Assembly (NCBI GenBank): GCA_030044235.1
Contig: JASHWD010000095.1
Coordinates: 1 to 6,320, forward strand
Origin: Candidatus Parvarchaeota archaeon
GTDB lineage: Archaea > Nanobdellota > Nanobdellia > Parvarchaeales > Parvarchaeaceae
Length of the DNA: 6,320 bases
Reading direction: 5' to 3'
How positions within the stretch are numbered: position 1 is the stretch's first letter; each line of letters opens with the position of its first letter. Below are positions 1-5,913 of this stretch, in pieces. The notes under the pieces were generated by a model, which searched no databases, was not told where the DNA came from, and saw only the letters and a list, made by a program, of their open reading frames with translations. The translations under genes and the position numbers were made by a program.

Positions 1-272
1 TTTTTATAATTTTCGTTTATCATTTTATTGATATATTTGGAAGAATTATCTTCAATCTTAAAAGACTTTATACACTGCTCCATGTATTTTGAATAGCCTT
101 CTTTATCTTTCCACACTTTTGGGTTATCTTTGAAGGCAGTCGGGCTTCCAAGTTCTTTGTTAGTAAGGGGGCTTGAATGGTTTTCTTTTTTCGGCCAATA
201 CGCTTGTAAAAGTGCTGTACCTTCGTGCGAGTCTTTAGATTCCCGATGTCCTTCGTATTTTGAGTCTTGCAT
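1..272 (-). CDS. Partial hypothetical protein, C-terminus beyond the left edge
   Basis: An open frame on the minus strand starts at the ATG at 272-270 and has no stop before the window edge, giving about 90 visible residues. It begins MQDSKYEGHRESKDSHEG and continues with ALLQAYWPKKE and a Trp/Lys/Tyr-rich stretch (KVWKDKEGYSKYMEQ). I do not recognise the family. The visible part is hydrophilic, with no signal peptide or membrane segment, and looks like a soluble N-terminal region of a larger protein. Support for a real gene comes from the uninterrupted frame in AT-rich DNA, a protein-like composition, and a TATA-like box (TTTATATA on the minus strand) centred about 28 bases upstream of the ATG with no Shine-Dalgarno between them, as expected for a leaderless archaeal transcript. 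It is transcribed divergently from the gene at 393. Product unknown; confidence in the coding call is moderate. Confidence 0.65.
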   Translation of the reverse strand, partial: MQDSKYEGHRESKDSHEGTALLQAYWPKKENHSSPLTNKELGSPTAFKDNPKVWKDKEGYSKYMEQCIKSFKIEDNSSKYINKMINENYK

Positions 273-296
273 AGACAGATAATAGACCCAATTTAG

Positions 297-304
297 TATA
301 TAAA
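297..304 (-). promoter_or_regulatory. TATA-like box for the leftward gene
   Basis: On the minus strand this reads TTTATATA, preceded by purine-rich bases that could act as a BRE. Its centre lies about 28 bases from the ATG at 272, the archaeal TATA-to-start distance, so transcription probably begins at or very near the start codon. The plus strand here reads TATATAAA, so the box could also direct rightward transcription with a leader of roughly 65 bases for the gene at 393. Confidence 0.5.
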
Positions 305-340
305 TATTTCTATTTTAAAGTAGTGAATAAAGCCGCTTAT

Positions 341-371
341 TTTATAGTTTATACCCGGATAATTATTAATA
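341..371 (+). promoter_or_regulatory. AT-rich promoter region of the PRTase gene
   Basis: Two TATA-like heptamers lie in tandem (TTTATAG at 341-347, TTTATAC at 348-354), followed by the palindrome TATTAATA at 364-371. TATTAATA is centred about 26 bases before the ATG at 393, which would give a leaderless transcript; the box at 348-354 would give a leader of about 16 bases. No Shine-Dalgarno precedes the ATG. Which box is used cannot be decided from sequence alone. Confidence 0.4.
364..371. repeat. Palindrome TATTAATA, copy 1
   Basis: This perfect 8-base palindrome sits in the promoter of the PRTase gene, about 26 bases before its ATG. The same octamer occurs twice around the next promoter (within 1330-1339 and 1371-1380). 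In AT-rich DNA this may be chance, or it may be a TATA element rather than an operator. Confidence 0.3.
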
Positions 372-392
372 ATAGCCTTACTATAATCTTAA

Positions 393-1280
393 ATGGCGCA
401 GGAGCCAGAAACGCCGAATTATGACTATAGTTATAGCTATAAAAGAAATGCGCCAAAACCAAGCACTTTAGAGAAAATATTACAAGAAGCATTAAAAGAG
501 AAAAGCAGATCTAAATTAGCAGACCAGATGCTTGATGCGACCCAGCTTTATTTTGATAGCCTTATCTATTCAAAGAAAACTTCCGATGCAGTAAAGTCAA
601 CGGAAAAGCGCGCTTTAGAAACTCTATTATCAATAAACGAGAAGCTGGTATCTACCGATCTGAATGAAACGCATACAGACCTAAGGAACATAAAACAAGA
701 GATAAAAGACATCTACGATGAGCTCAAAAATAGAAAGATTACGGAAATACCAAGCGGAAGATATTTAGACGAGACTCTAGTAGAACAAAAACCGACATTC
801 ATGAAGGCCTTTTACAAACTAGCTGAGGAAACATTGAAAGGCGTGAAAATTGACACAATAGTATACATAGCTTCTGGGGGGCTAGAAGCAAGTTTGCTCG
901 TAAAGAAGGTAAAACCAAATGCAGAACTAGTACCCATCAGGTACTCTCACTACAAGCGGGGGGATGAATATCCGATAACGCCACGTTACATTTCAAAATC
1001 GGATTTTGATACTAAAATCCGCGGTAAAAATGTAATAGTAATAGACGATGACATAGACTCTGCTGAGTCTATGGTAAAAGTCTTGAAAAAGGTGTTGAAA
1101 TTCAATCCCGCCAAACTTTACTGCGGTGCGCCGCTAGGAAAAGAGCCGGAGGATTACGATGGTCACCCCGAATTTAAAAAATACGTAAAAACAATAATTT
1201 CTATCCGCATAGAAGAAAAAGATTCTGGTTCTAATAGTGAAGACAGAGGGCCGTCGTTTTACATCGCAAAAGAGAAGTAG
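393..1280 (+). CDS. Coiled-coil protein with C-terminal phosphoribosyltransferase domain
   Basis: The 295-residue protein has two parts. Residues 1-25 are low in complexity and Tyr-rich (YDYSYSYK). Residues 26 to about 125 are strongly charged and helical with coiled-coil character (EKRALETLLSINEKL, NIKQEIKDIYDELKNRK). The C-terminal half looks like a type I phosphoribosyltransferase: a strand and loop at 156-166 (IVYIASGGLEA), a probable flexible hood region around 183-205, and a PRPP-binding motif at 214-227 (VIVIDDDIDSAESM). The motif matches the classic VLLVDDVIDTGKTL pattern, with D218/D219 as the acidic pair and D222-S226 as the phosphate loop; the usual Gly is Ala224. Such domains transfer phosphoribosyl groups from PRPP or act as regulators such as PyrR. 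The substrate cannot be read here, and the long N-terminal extension is not typical of purine or pyrimidine salvage enzymes, which are often about 180-220 residues. Likely cytoplasmic. No Shine-Dalgarno. PRTase-fold call fairly sure; specific activity unknown. Confidence 0.75.
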   Translation: MAQEPETPNYDYSYSYKRNAPKPSTLEKILQEALKEKSRSKLADQMLDATQLYFDSLIYSKKTSDAVKSTEKRALETLLSINEKLVSTDLNETHTDLRNIKQEIKDIYDELKNRKITEIPSGRYLDETLVEQKPTFMKAFYKLAEETLKGVKIDTIVYIASGGLEASLLVKKVKPNAELVPIRYSHYKRGDEYPITPRYISKSDFDTKIRGKNVIVIDDDIDSAESMVKVLKKVLKFNPAKLYCGAPLGKEPEDYDGHPEFKKYVKTIISIRIEEKDSGSNSEDRGPSFYIAKEK

Positions 1281-1329
1281 ATTAAAGATTCCGAAAAACC
1301 TTATAGAGCAAGCCATTTGAAGCGGCGTT

Positions 1330-1339
1330 TATTAATAGT
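1330..1339. repeat. Direct repeat TATTAATAGT, copy 1 of the pair
   Basis: TATTAATAGT occurs here and again exactly at 1371-1380, 41 bases downstream. The pair brackets the TATA-like box at 1352-1359 of the 385-residue protein's gene. It contains the TATTAATA palindrome seen at 364-371. The placement, one site upstream of the TATA box and one near the expected transcription start, would suit a repressor or regulator site; this is inference. Confidence 0.35.
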
Positions 1340-1351
1340 ATTTTAATATTA

Positions 1352-1359
1352 TTTATAAG
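1352..1359 (+). promoter_or_regulatory. TATA-like box for the 385-residue protein gene
   Basis: The sequence is TTTATAAG, the best TATA match in the 138-base gap after the PRTase gene. Start-site spacing of about 25-28 bases would place the transcript start near 1380-1385, giving a leader of about 35 bases. That fits the weak Shine-Dalgarno-like GAGG at 1411-1414, 4 bases before the ATG at 1419. Confidence 0.45.
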
Positions 1360-1370
1360 TAGTAGTAAAG

Positions 1371-1380
1371 TATTAATAGT
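1371..1380. repeat. Direct repeat TATTAATAGT, copy 2 of the pair
   Basis: This is an identical copy of 1330-1339. It lies just where transcription from the TATA-like box at 1352-1359 would begin, so a protein bound here could block initiation. No regulator is identified in the window. Confidence 0.35.
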
Positions 1381-1418
1381 GGATGTTTTCTGGATACTAA
1401 AGTGAATATTGAGGATAG

Positions 1419-2576
1419 ATGGTAACCCCTTACTGGAATGCAAGAGTATACAAAAGCACCGACCTAATTAGAAGGAAGTTGTATCAAGTGGCCCCTACCG
1501 AAGTAAGAAAAAATAAATATTTTCCGGATATTTCTAATTCTGAACTTTTTGATAAGGCTTATCTGCCAGCTTCGGTTTTAGACTTAGCCGGCGTCGAAAT
1601 ACCCCACAATAGTTTGAACGGAAGAATAAGCGGCGGCAGAGCGACCACATTAGATGAGGTTTTTAGGATTGGTGATCAAGAGTTTAAAGTTAATATCAAA
1701 GGGAGTTCAAGTAGGGCAGAAGTCAGATCTGAGCATCTTTATAACGTAAGAGATGGAAACGACATCGCAGAAATAAATCCGGACTATCGTAGTCGTCTTA
1801 AACAAGTTTCAAGAAAAAGCAAAACCAGAATCAACGGAAGATACATAGATTTTATTGCCGACGATGCAGTAACCGAGAGGCCATATGGCGGTCAAAATTT
1901 TGAATGGGGCGTTGATGCTCTTCATTTAAGCACGAGCATAAGACCAAGAAATCTCAATATGCTTATCTGTCCGACTATAAGCGTACCACATCTAAAGAAA
2001 TCTTTTATGCCAAGTCTTTTTCGCCAAAATAATCACGAACAATACATGGGGATGCTGGGGCAGGAAATCAGGCTCTTGCCCTCTAATGTCAGATTAATGG
2101 ATGACCTCGGGATAGTTAAGCTAACTCCTAAGCTGTTCGAGCATTTAAATGGCAAAGAGAGAAGAGATTTCAAGTATAATTTGATAACCTCGCTTCTGCA
2201 GGCAGCGACCGTTTCTGCAAGGACTTGTAGAAAAGTTAGCGGTGATAAATATACCGCAGTAGTGCTTGACATGTCAGCTGTAGATAGAGACTGTGCAATA
2301 GCAGCCGATGGGAAGGCATACTACACGGATTTGGAAAGCATCGAAACTAAAACCGATTTTGCTCGTCAGTTTGAATTAGAGACAAAGAACATGGTTGACA
2401 ACGCAATCGAAGGGCTCGCTCCGGCTCTCGGTTATGAAACGGAAGTCGATTTTGTTAAGGCAGAAATAGATACTATACATGGCGCAATACCGAAATCCGT
2501 AAAAATTGATCCGGTAAAGGACATAGACTCTGATAATCCAGGAACGGGATATGTCGTCGTAGACGTGAACCTTTAA
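1419..2576 (+). CDS. Unrecognised 385-residue protein, possibly kinase-like fold
   Basis: I do not recognise this family. It is soluble, with no signal peptide or membrane helix. By eye, spaced motifs recall a protein-kinase-like fold: a Gly-rich turn with basic residue at 71-75 (SGGRA), a strand carrying a lysine at 88-95 (EFKVNIKG, K94), then, near the end of the domain, VVLDMSAVDRDCAIAADG (281-298) and YYTDLESIE (301-309). D284 and D304 are 20 residues apart, like the catalytic Asp and the metal-binding Asp (DFG-type, here DLE) of kinases and aminoglycoside phosphotransferase relatives. The GGRA...KG arrangement also faintly recalls SelO. The metal-site Asn expected about five residues after the first Asp is absent (D289 is nearby). 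This is motif spacing only, without an alignment, and the fold may be wrong. The C-terminal 75 residues are acidic and end in a predicted strand (GYVVVDVNL). The ATG at 1419 follows GAGG by 4 bases. It stands between two gaps with their own promoter-like elements, so it is probably monocistronic. Confidence 0.8.
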   Translation: MVTPYWNARVYKSTDLIRRKLYQVAPTEVRKNKYFPDISNSELFDKAYLPASVLDLAGVEIPHNSLNGRISGGRATTLDEVFRIGDQEFKVNIKGSSSRAEVRSEHLYNVRDGNDIAEINPDYRSRLKQVSRKSKTRINGRYIDFIADDAVTERPYGGQNFEWGVDALHLSTSIRPRNLNMLICPTISVPHLKKSFMPSLFRQNNHEQYMGMLGQEIRLLPSNVRLMDDLGIVKLTPKLFEHLNGKERRDFKYNLITSLLQAATVSARTCRKVSGDKYTAVVLDMSAVDRDCAIAADGKAYYTDLESIETKTDFARQFELETKNMVDNAIEGLAPALGYETEVDFVKAEIDTIHGAIPKSVKIDPVKDIDSDNPGTGYVVVDVNL

Positions 2577-2577
2577 C

Positions 2578-2606
2578 GACAAAAGGTATTTATACCAAAT
2601 ATTGTC
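2578..2606 (+). other. Imperfect inverted repeat just after a stop codon
   Basis: Starting two bases after the stop of the preceding gene, GACAA (2578-2582) can pair with TTGTC (2602-2606), and inside it GGTAT (2585-2589) can pair with ATACC (2592-2596) around a two-base TT loop. The internal loop is uneven (AA against AAATA), so the RNA hairpin would be weak. It could be a 3' end or processing structure for the upstream mRNA, or a DNA operator over a TATA-like element (TTTATACC, 2589-2596) of dnaG. Not distinguishable by sequence alone. Confidence 0.35.
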
Positions 2607-2672
2607 TTATATATTATAGATTTGATGGCTAGTAGGTCATCGATAATAACAGTTTAAATATCACTTTATAAT
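2607..2672 (+). promoter_or_regulatory. Candidate TATA elements and leader upstream of dnaG
   Basis: The 148-base gap before dnaG holds several TATA-like stretches: TTATATATTA at 2607-2616, TTTAAATA at 2653-2660 and TTTATAAT at 2665-2672. They would give leaders of about 85, 40 and 30 bases respectively. Because dnaG has a strong Shine-Dalgarno, a leadered transcript is expected, but which box is used is open. No tRNA and no convincing small gene is seen in the gap. Confidence 0.35.
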
Positions 2673-2712
2673 CAGCAGTCAGGCTTTATTGAAGGCCGTT
2701 TAATTTGATATT

Positions 2713-2718
2713 GGAGGT
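2713..2718 (+). promoter_or_regulatory. Strong Shine-Dalgarno of dnaG
   Basis: GGAGGT lies 6 bases before the dnaG ATG at 2725, complementary to the CCTCC at the 3' end of 16S rRNA. It is the only full-strength site in the window, and it fixes the dnaG start. Confidence 0.85.
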
Positions 2719-2724
2719 AAAAAT

Positions 2725-3921
2725 ATGGCAAAAATAGGACCAGCTTCGTTTAAGTATGTATTGCGTGCAAGATTCACCGCAGACAGTCTAATAGACAAGC
2801 CGGATGTAATAGGGGCAGTTTTCGGTCAGACCGAAGGACTTTTGGGTGAAGAATTAGACCTAAGAGAAGCCCAGAAAAATGGAAAGATAGGCAGAATAAA
2901 CGTAGAAAGTAATTCTTCCAACGGAAAGACGTCTGGAGAGATAACTATACCTACTTCTCTTGATATAGCAGAAACAGCGCTAATCGGCGCAGCTATAGAG
3001 ACCATAGACAGGATAGGTCCTTCTAAGGCTAGTGTAACAGTAGATAAGATAGAGGATGTCAGGGTATCGAAGCGTGAGTACATAATGAAAAAAGCGCAAC
3101 AGTTGCTTAATGATGCGCTTAAAGTAACCGCCGTAGACACTACAGAACTTTTGCAAAAGCTTTACGAAGACGTCAGGCAGAAGGAGTTCGTAGAATATGG
3201 CCCTGAAAAATTACCAGCGGGACCAGAAGTAAACGACTCTGAAGAAGTTATCGTCGTAGAAGGAAGAGCAGATGTAATGAACATGTTAAAGCATGGTTTT
3301 ACAAATGTGATAGGAATGAACGGCACAAACATACCAAAGACAGTCCTAGACCTTAGCCGCAAGAAAACTATAACTCTATTTGTAGATGGTGACAGAGGGG
3401 GAGAAATGATAATAAGTGCATTTTCTCAGATGGGGCACGTTGATTTCATCGCTAAAGCTCCCAGCGGGATGGAAGTAGAAGAACTCGCTAAGAAAGAGAT
3501 AAACCAGGCACTGCGTGTAAAGGTGCCTTTTGAGGAGTATGATACAAGCAGCGCTGGCAAGTCTAAAGAACCATTACCAGAACGAAGATCAGCTCCTGTG
3601 CAAAGACAGCCTGTAGAGGTGCCAGCCGAGTTAAAAGAAAAAGTCCCAAGTCTTATAAATGAAATTATAGGAACCAGAGGGGCGTTTTTGGTGAATGAGA
3701 AATTCGAAATAATGGGCAAGATACCATACAAAGAAGTTGAGGCTGCCATATTGAATATAGAAAACGTATTCATGCTAGTCCTCGATGGATCAATAACTGA
3801 GGAGATAGCGAAATCTGCAGAGCAAAGCGAAGTGAAATATGTTATTGGAAGCAGGGTCTCCGGGAACAGCCAGGCCGTGAAACTTTTGTCTTACGACGAT
3901 GTCGGATATAGATACAAATAA
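2725..3921 (+). CDS. dnaG: Archaeal DNA primase DnaG
   Basis: This is a 398-residue archaeal DnaG, of usual length for the family. The N-terminal archaeal domain (about 1-170) opens with the characteristic FKYVLRARFTADSLIDKPDV and GAVFGQTEGLLGEELDLRE. A Toprim domain (about 172-250) carries the metal-site residues E179 in VIVVEGRADV and D221/D223 in LFVDGDRGGE. A Pro- and charge-rich linker (about 275-305) joins a C-terminal domain ending VKYVIGSRVSGNSQAVKLLSYDDV, typical of the archaeal type. Bacterial DnaG's zinc finger is absent, as expected. Archaeal DnaG can make RNA primers in vitro and is also known as a component of the archaeal exosome that favours adenine-rich RNA, so its cellular role may be RNA processing as well as priming. 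The start is set by GGAGGT six bases upstream. The DHH phosphoesterase gene follows after 14 bases, probably in the same transcript. Confidence 0.97.
   Translation: MAKIGPASFKYVLRARFTADSLIDKPDVIGAVFGQTEGLLGEELDLREAQKNGKIGRINVESNSSNGKTSGEITIPTSLDIAETALIGAAIETIDRIGPSKASVTVDKIEDVRVSKREYIMKKAQQLLNDALKVTAVDTTELLQKLYEDVRQKEFVEYGPEKLPAGPEVNDSEEVIVVEGRADVMNMLKHGFTNVIGMNGTNIPKTVLDLSRKKTITLFVDGDRGGEMIISAFSQMGHVDFIAKAPSGMEVEELAKKEINQALRVKVPFEEYDTSSAGKSKEPLPERRSAPVQRQPVEVPAELKEKVPSLINEIIGTRGAFLVNEKFEIMGKIPYKEVEAAILNIENVFMLVLDGSITEEIAKSAEQSEVKYVIGSRVSGNSQAVKLLSYDDVGYRYK
3905..3914 (+). promoter_or_regulatory. Possible internal TATA box within the dnaG 3' end
   Basis: GATATAGATA is centred about 26 bases before the ATG of the DHH gene at 3936, which has no Shine-Dalgarno in the 14-base gap. 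The spacing would suit a leaderless secondary transcript of the DHH gene in addition to read-through from dnaG. The match is weak and lies in coding sequence, so it may be chance. Confidence 0.25.
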
Positions 3922-3935
3922 TTGTTTAATAAAAT

Positions 3936-4973
3936 ATGAATGTCAGAGTATACACTCATAGAATCGACTGTGACGGAATATGCTCTGCCGCTATTCTTAA
4001 AAGATATATAGAGAAAGAGCACCTTGAAGGCAAAATAGATTTTATAAACTATGATCCAATAGGAGAATTAGCACAAATCTTCGAGGAAATAGGAGATCTC
4101 GACGGAGATTCTAACGTTATAATAGCAGACTTCGGCTACAATAATTATGTAGAATCTTTAGCAGAAGCAGCTTTCAAAAAATTGAAAAGCAAAGGCGGCA
4201 ACATAGTCTGGCTAGATCACCACAAATGGGAGGAAAGCGGAAAACAGAAACTTTCTAATCTAGCAAAAATAAGACTTTCAAGATCCAATGAATTTTGCGG
4301 CGCAGAATTGTCTTACTTAGAATACATGAAGGACGACAAAACATCAGAAGCGCTTGCTAAACTTGGAAGAGACGCTGATCTGGATATGTGGAAAACAAAC
4401 CCGCCAAGTGCAACATACGCTTTGACTCTGCCAGTAGGGAACCTAATAACGTATTATAATTACTTGGGCGGGAAGGACAGAGGAAAAAGACGTAGACTAT
4501 TATTAGGTTTAGTTGACAAACTTTCAAGCGCGTCGCTTCAGCAGATACTTAATAAGGATTTTAAACAGCCTCTTTGGGACAAGGACCTAGAGAATGATTG
4601 GAAAAAATACAGGGAATTAGAAGTATCAAAGCTTGAGGAATGTCTTTCAACTGCAGAAACTTTTAAGTCCGGTTCTTATAGTTGTTCTATCGGGTTCGCA
4701 GACGAAATAATCTCTTCTACTCTGGCCGGTATTTCCCTCTTAAATAAAGATAAGACGCAAATAGCTTTTGTCTTTTATCAGGACGGTAGACTTTCTGTAA
4801 GAAGAGACGATTCCAAACCCGAAATAAAATGTAATGATATCGCAAAATTATTCAATGGCGGCGGCCACGAGTACGCAGCCGGCGGGAACCTGGGTATGGA
4901 GATACAGACCCCAGAGGATATTTCTAAAGCAAAAGAATTAATAAAGAGCAGGTTCTCGAGCCAATATAAATAA
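3936..4973 (+). CDS. DHH/DHHA1 family phosphoesterase (RecJ/NrnA-like)
   Basis: This 345-residue protein has the hallmarks of the DHH phosphoesterase superfamily: motif I at 8-14 (HRIDCDG, with H8, D11 and D13 as metal ligands), motif II with D65 in NVIIADFGYN, the name-giving DHH at 94-96 in IVWLDHHKW, and a later acidic motif at 144-152 (GRDADLDMW). The C-terminal DHHA1 domain carries the substrate-binding FNGGGHEYAAGG at 306-317. All catalytic positions look intact. Family members are manganese- or magnesium-dependent enzymes that cleave phosphodiester bonds in single-stranded DNA, short RNAs (nanoRNase) or cyclic dinucleotides; archaea have several paralogues, including the GAN/RecJ-like replication nuclease. 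The length is closer to NrnA-type proteins than to bacterial RecJ, but the substrate cannot be assigned from sequence. Location directly behind dnaG suggests a role in primer, RNA or oligonucleotide turnover. No Shine-Dalgarno is visible before the ATG. Confidence 0.9.
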   Translation: MNVRVYTHRIDCDGICSAAILKRYIEKEHLEGKIDFINYDPIGELAQIFEEIGDLDGDSNVIIADFGYNNYVESLAEAAFKKLKSKGGNIVWLDHHKWEESGKQKLSNLAKIRLSRSNEFCGAELSYLEYMKDDKTSEALAKLGRDADLDMWKTNPPSATYALTLPVGNLITYYNYLGGKDRGKRRRLLLGLVDKLSSASLQQILNKDFKQPLWDKDLENDWKKYRELEVSKLEECLSTAETFKSGSYSCSIGFADEIISSTLAGISLLNKDKTQIAFVFYQDGRLSVRRDDSKPEIKCNDIAKLFNGGGHEYAAGGNLGMEIQTPEDISKAKELIKSRFSSQYK

Positions 4974-4982
4974 TTCAAAAGA

Positions 4983-4991
4983 TTTTTATAG
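4983..4991 (+). promoter_or_regulatory. TATA-like box for the DUF6899-like gene pair
   Basis: TTTTTATAG is centred about 25 bases before the ATG at 5012, and no Shine-Dalgarno intervenes. This is the expected layout of a leaderless archaeal transcript starting at the ATG, so the two genes from 5012 to 5901 probably form their own transcription unit. The T5 run at 4984-4988 could also help end the upstream transcript. Confidence 0.55.
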
Positions 4992-5011
4992 CTTCATTCT
5001 ATAGTTATTGA

Positions 5012-5629
5012 ATGCCATATGTAGCAAAGGAGGACAGACTCGCATTAGATAAATCAGTAGCCGAAGCTGCCGATAGCATCTGTAAAAATCTTATTGATAC
5101 AAAAGGAAGCGCAGAACTCTCTCAATTCTATCGTCACGCATTTATGGAGATAGCAGACGCGATACTCGCTTTAGAAACAAAAAAGCCAGTTACTAACGAC
5201 ACTTCATCAAAAAGATTGGCCCATGAAATTGTTAAAGTCGCTAATAAATACGGATACAAAGGAGACTTTGATGGAGAACTTAACTATTCAATAACAAGAC
5301 TTATACAGGTAGTTCCACAAAACATGGTGGACAGAGGGATCTGGAAAGAGGCATTTAGATACTGGATATACGCACAAACTGCCGGCGCCCTTACTAGAAT
5401 CCCGCTCGAGATACATGATAAATATAGGAATAATGATAGCTGGATAATAGATGGGCTTATAGGAGTCTTTAATGACATAAAAGACGAATACAAGAGACGC
5501 GTTAACACAGCATACGAAGCAGTGCAGATTGACAAGACCGGCGATTGCTATGATACGCCATATCACACTGATCTGGTAAAAACTAAAGATGGTTATCAAG
5601 AAATAATGAAAGACCACAGGAAGAAGTAA
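5012..5629 (+). CDS. DUF6899-like protein of unknown function
   Basis: The 205-residue protein resembles, from memory, the DUF6899 family: an N-terminus of the form MPYxxxExR (here MPYVAKEDRLALD), a central GELNYSITRLI (88-98), then GLIGVFNDIKDEYKRR (148-163) and YEAVQIDKTGDCY (168-180). Members are small soluble proteins of unknown function found in bacteria, archaea and phages; no catalytic residues are established to my knowledge. This copy looks longer than the shortest members because of extra helical sequence at about 25-85 and an Arg/Trp/Tyr-rich stretch around 108-140 (GIWKEAFRYWIYAQTAGAL), so it may be a divergent branch. The ATG at 5012 sits 25 bases after a TATA-like box without a Shine-Dalgarno. 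Its stop codon overlaps the next start by one base (TAATG), implying translational coupling with the 90-residue protein. Family assignment is likely, not checked by search. Confidence 0.8.
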   Translation: MPYVAKEDRLALDKSVAEAADSICKNLIDTKGSAELSQFYRHAFMEIADAILALETKKPVTNDTSSKRLAHEIVKVANKYGYKGDFDGELNYSITRLIQVVPQNMVDRGIWKEAFRYWIYAQTAGALTRIPLEIHDKYRNNDSWIIDGLIGVFNDIKDEYKRRVNTAYEAVQIDKTGDCYDTPYHTDLVKTKDGYQEIMKDHRKK

Positions 5630-5901
5630 TGGAACGTTATCAATGCGGCCGGGATTATACAATGCCCGTAGAAGAATACGAGCGAGTTGAGAAAGAACTA
5701 GACACATATTTTATGAATCCAGAAAATGACATTCAGATTATAAATGTGTCTAAAGGTGCAAGAATCAGATTAAGATTTAGAACAATAGAGAATCCTGCCC
5801 AGCTCTCTGAACTTGAGGATATACTCAGAAATCAGATCAAAGTAAAAGGATTAGGAGTTGCCCCGGTTTTTGGCTTCGACCCACGAAGGGGTTTAATGTA
5901 G
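5629..5901 (+). CDS. Unrecognised 90-residue protein coupled to the DUF6899-like gene
   Basis: I do not recognise this protein. It begins MERYQCGRDYTMPVEEYERV, has a likely N-terminal helix (about 14-28), then two probable strands around 35-53 (DIQIINVSKGARIRLRFRTI), a helix at about 58-72 (QLSELEDILRNQIKV) and a conserved-looking tail (VAPVFGFDPRRGLM). The pattern suggests a compact alpha/beta domain; there is no membrane segment or cysteine cluster. The start ATG overlaps the previous stop in TAATG and has no good Shine-Dalgarno beyond purines (GGAAGAAG) in the preceding codons, so ribosome re-initiation is likely. The tight coupling suggests that the two products act together or are made in a fixed ratio. 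Confidence 0.75.
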   Translation: MERYQCGRDYTMPVEEYERVEKELDTYFMNPENDIQIINVSKGARIRLRFRTIENPAQLSELEDILRNQIKVKGLGVAPVFGFDPRRGLM

Positions 5902-5913
5902 TAAGTCAACCAA

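Noticed and set aside
414..446. Short Tyr-rich repeat (YDYSYSYK) at the PRTase protein N-terminus as a microsatellite
   Set aside because: The repeat is imperfect and only a few units long, so it is better described as low-complexity coding sequence.
1383..1400. Five-codon reading frame (MFSGY) in the leader of the 385-residue protein gene
   Set aside because: It begins near the predicted transcript start, so a leaderless upstream peptide is conceivable, but a five-codon frame is expected by chance and nothing else supports it.
2625..2657. Ten-codon reading frame (MASRSSIITV) in the gap before dnaG
   Set aside because: It has no Shine-Dalgarno and no TATA box at leaderless spacing, and a frame this short is common by chance.
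2826..3140. 104-residue reading frame on the minus strand inside dnaG
   Set aside because: It is antisense to a confidently identified gene, with a Ser/Ile/Leu-rich composition typical of such shadows. The other antisense frames inside dnaG and neighbouring genes are rejected for the same reason.
5288..5707. 139-residue reading frame on the minus strand across the DUF6899-like gene and its partner
   Set aside because: It lies antisense to two well-supported genes, is hydrophobic and Ile/Leu/Tyr-rich as expected from reverse-complemented AT-rich coding DNA, and has no promoter or homology signal I can see.
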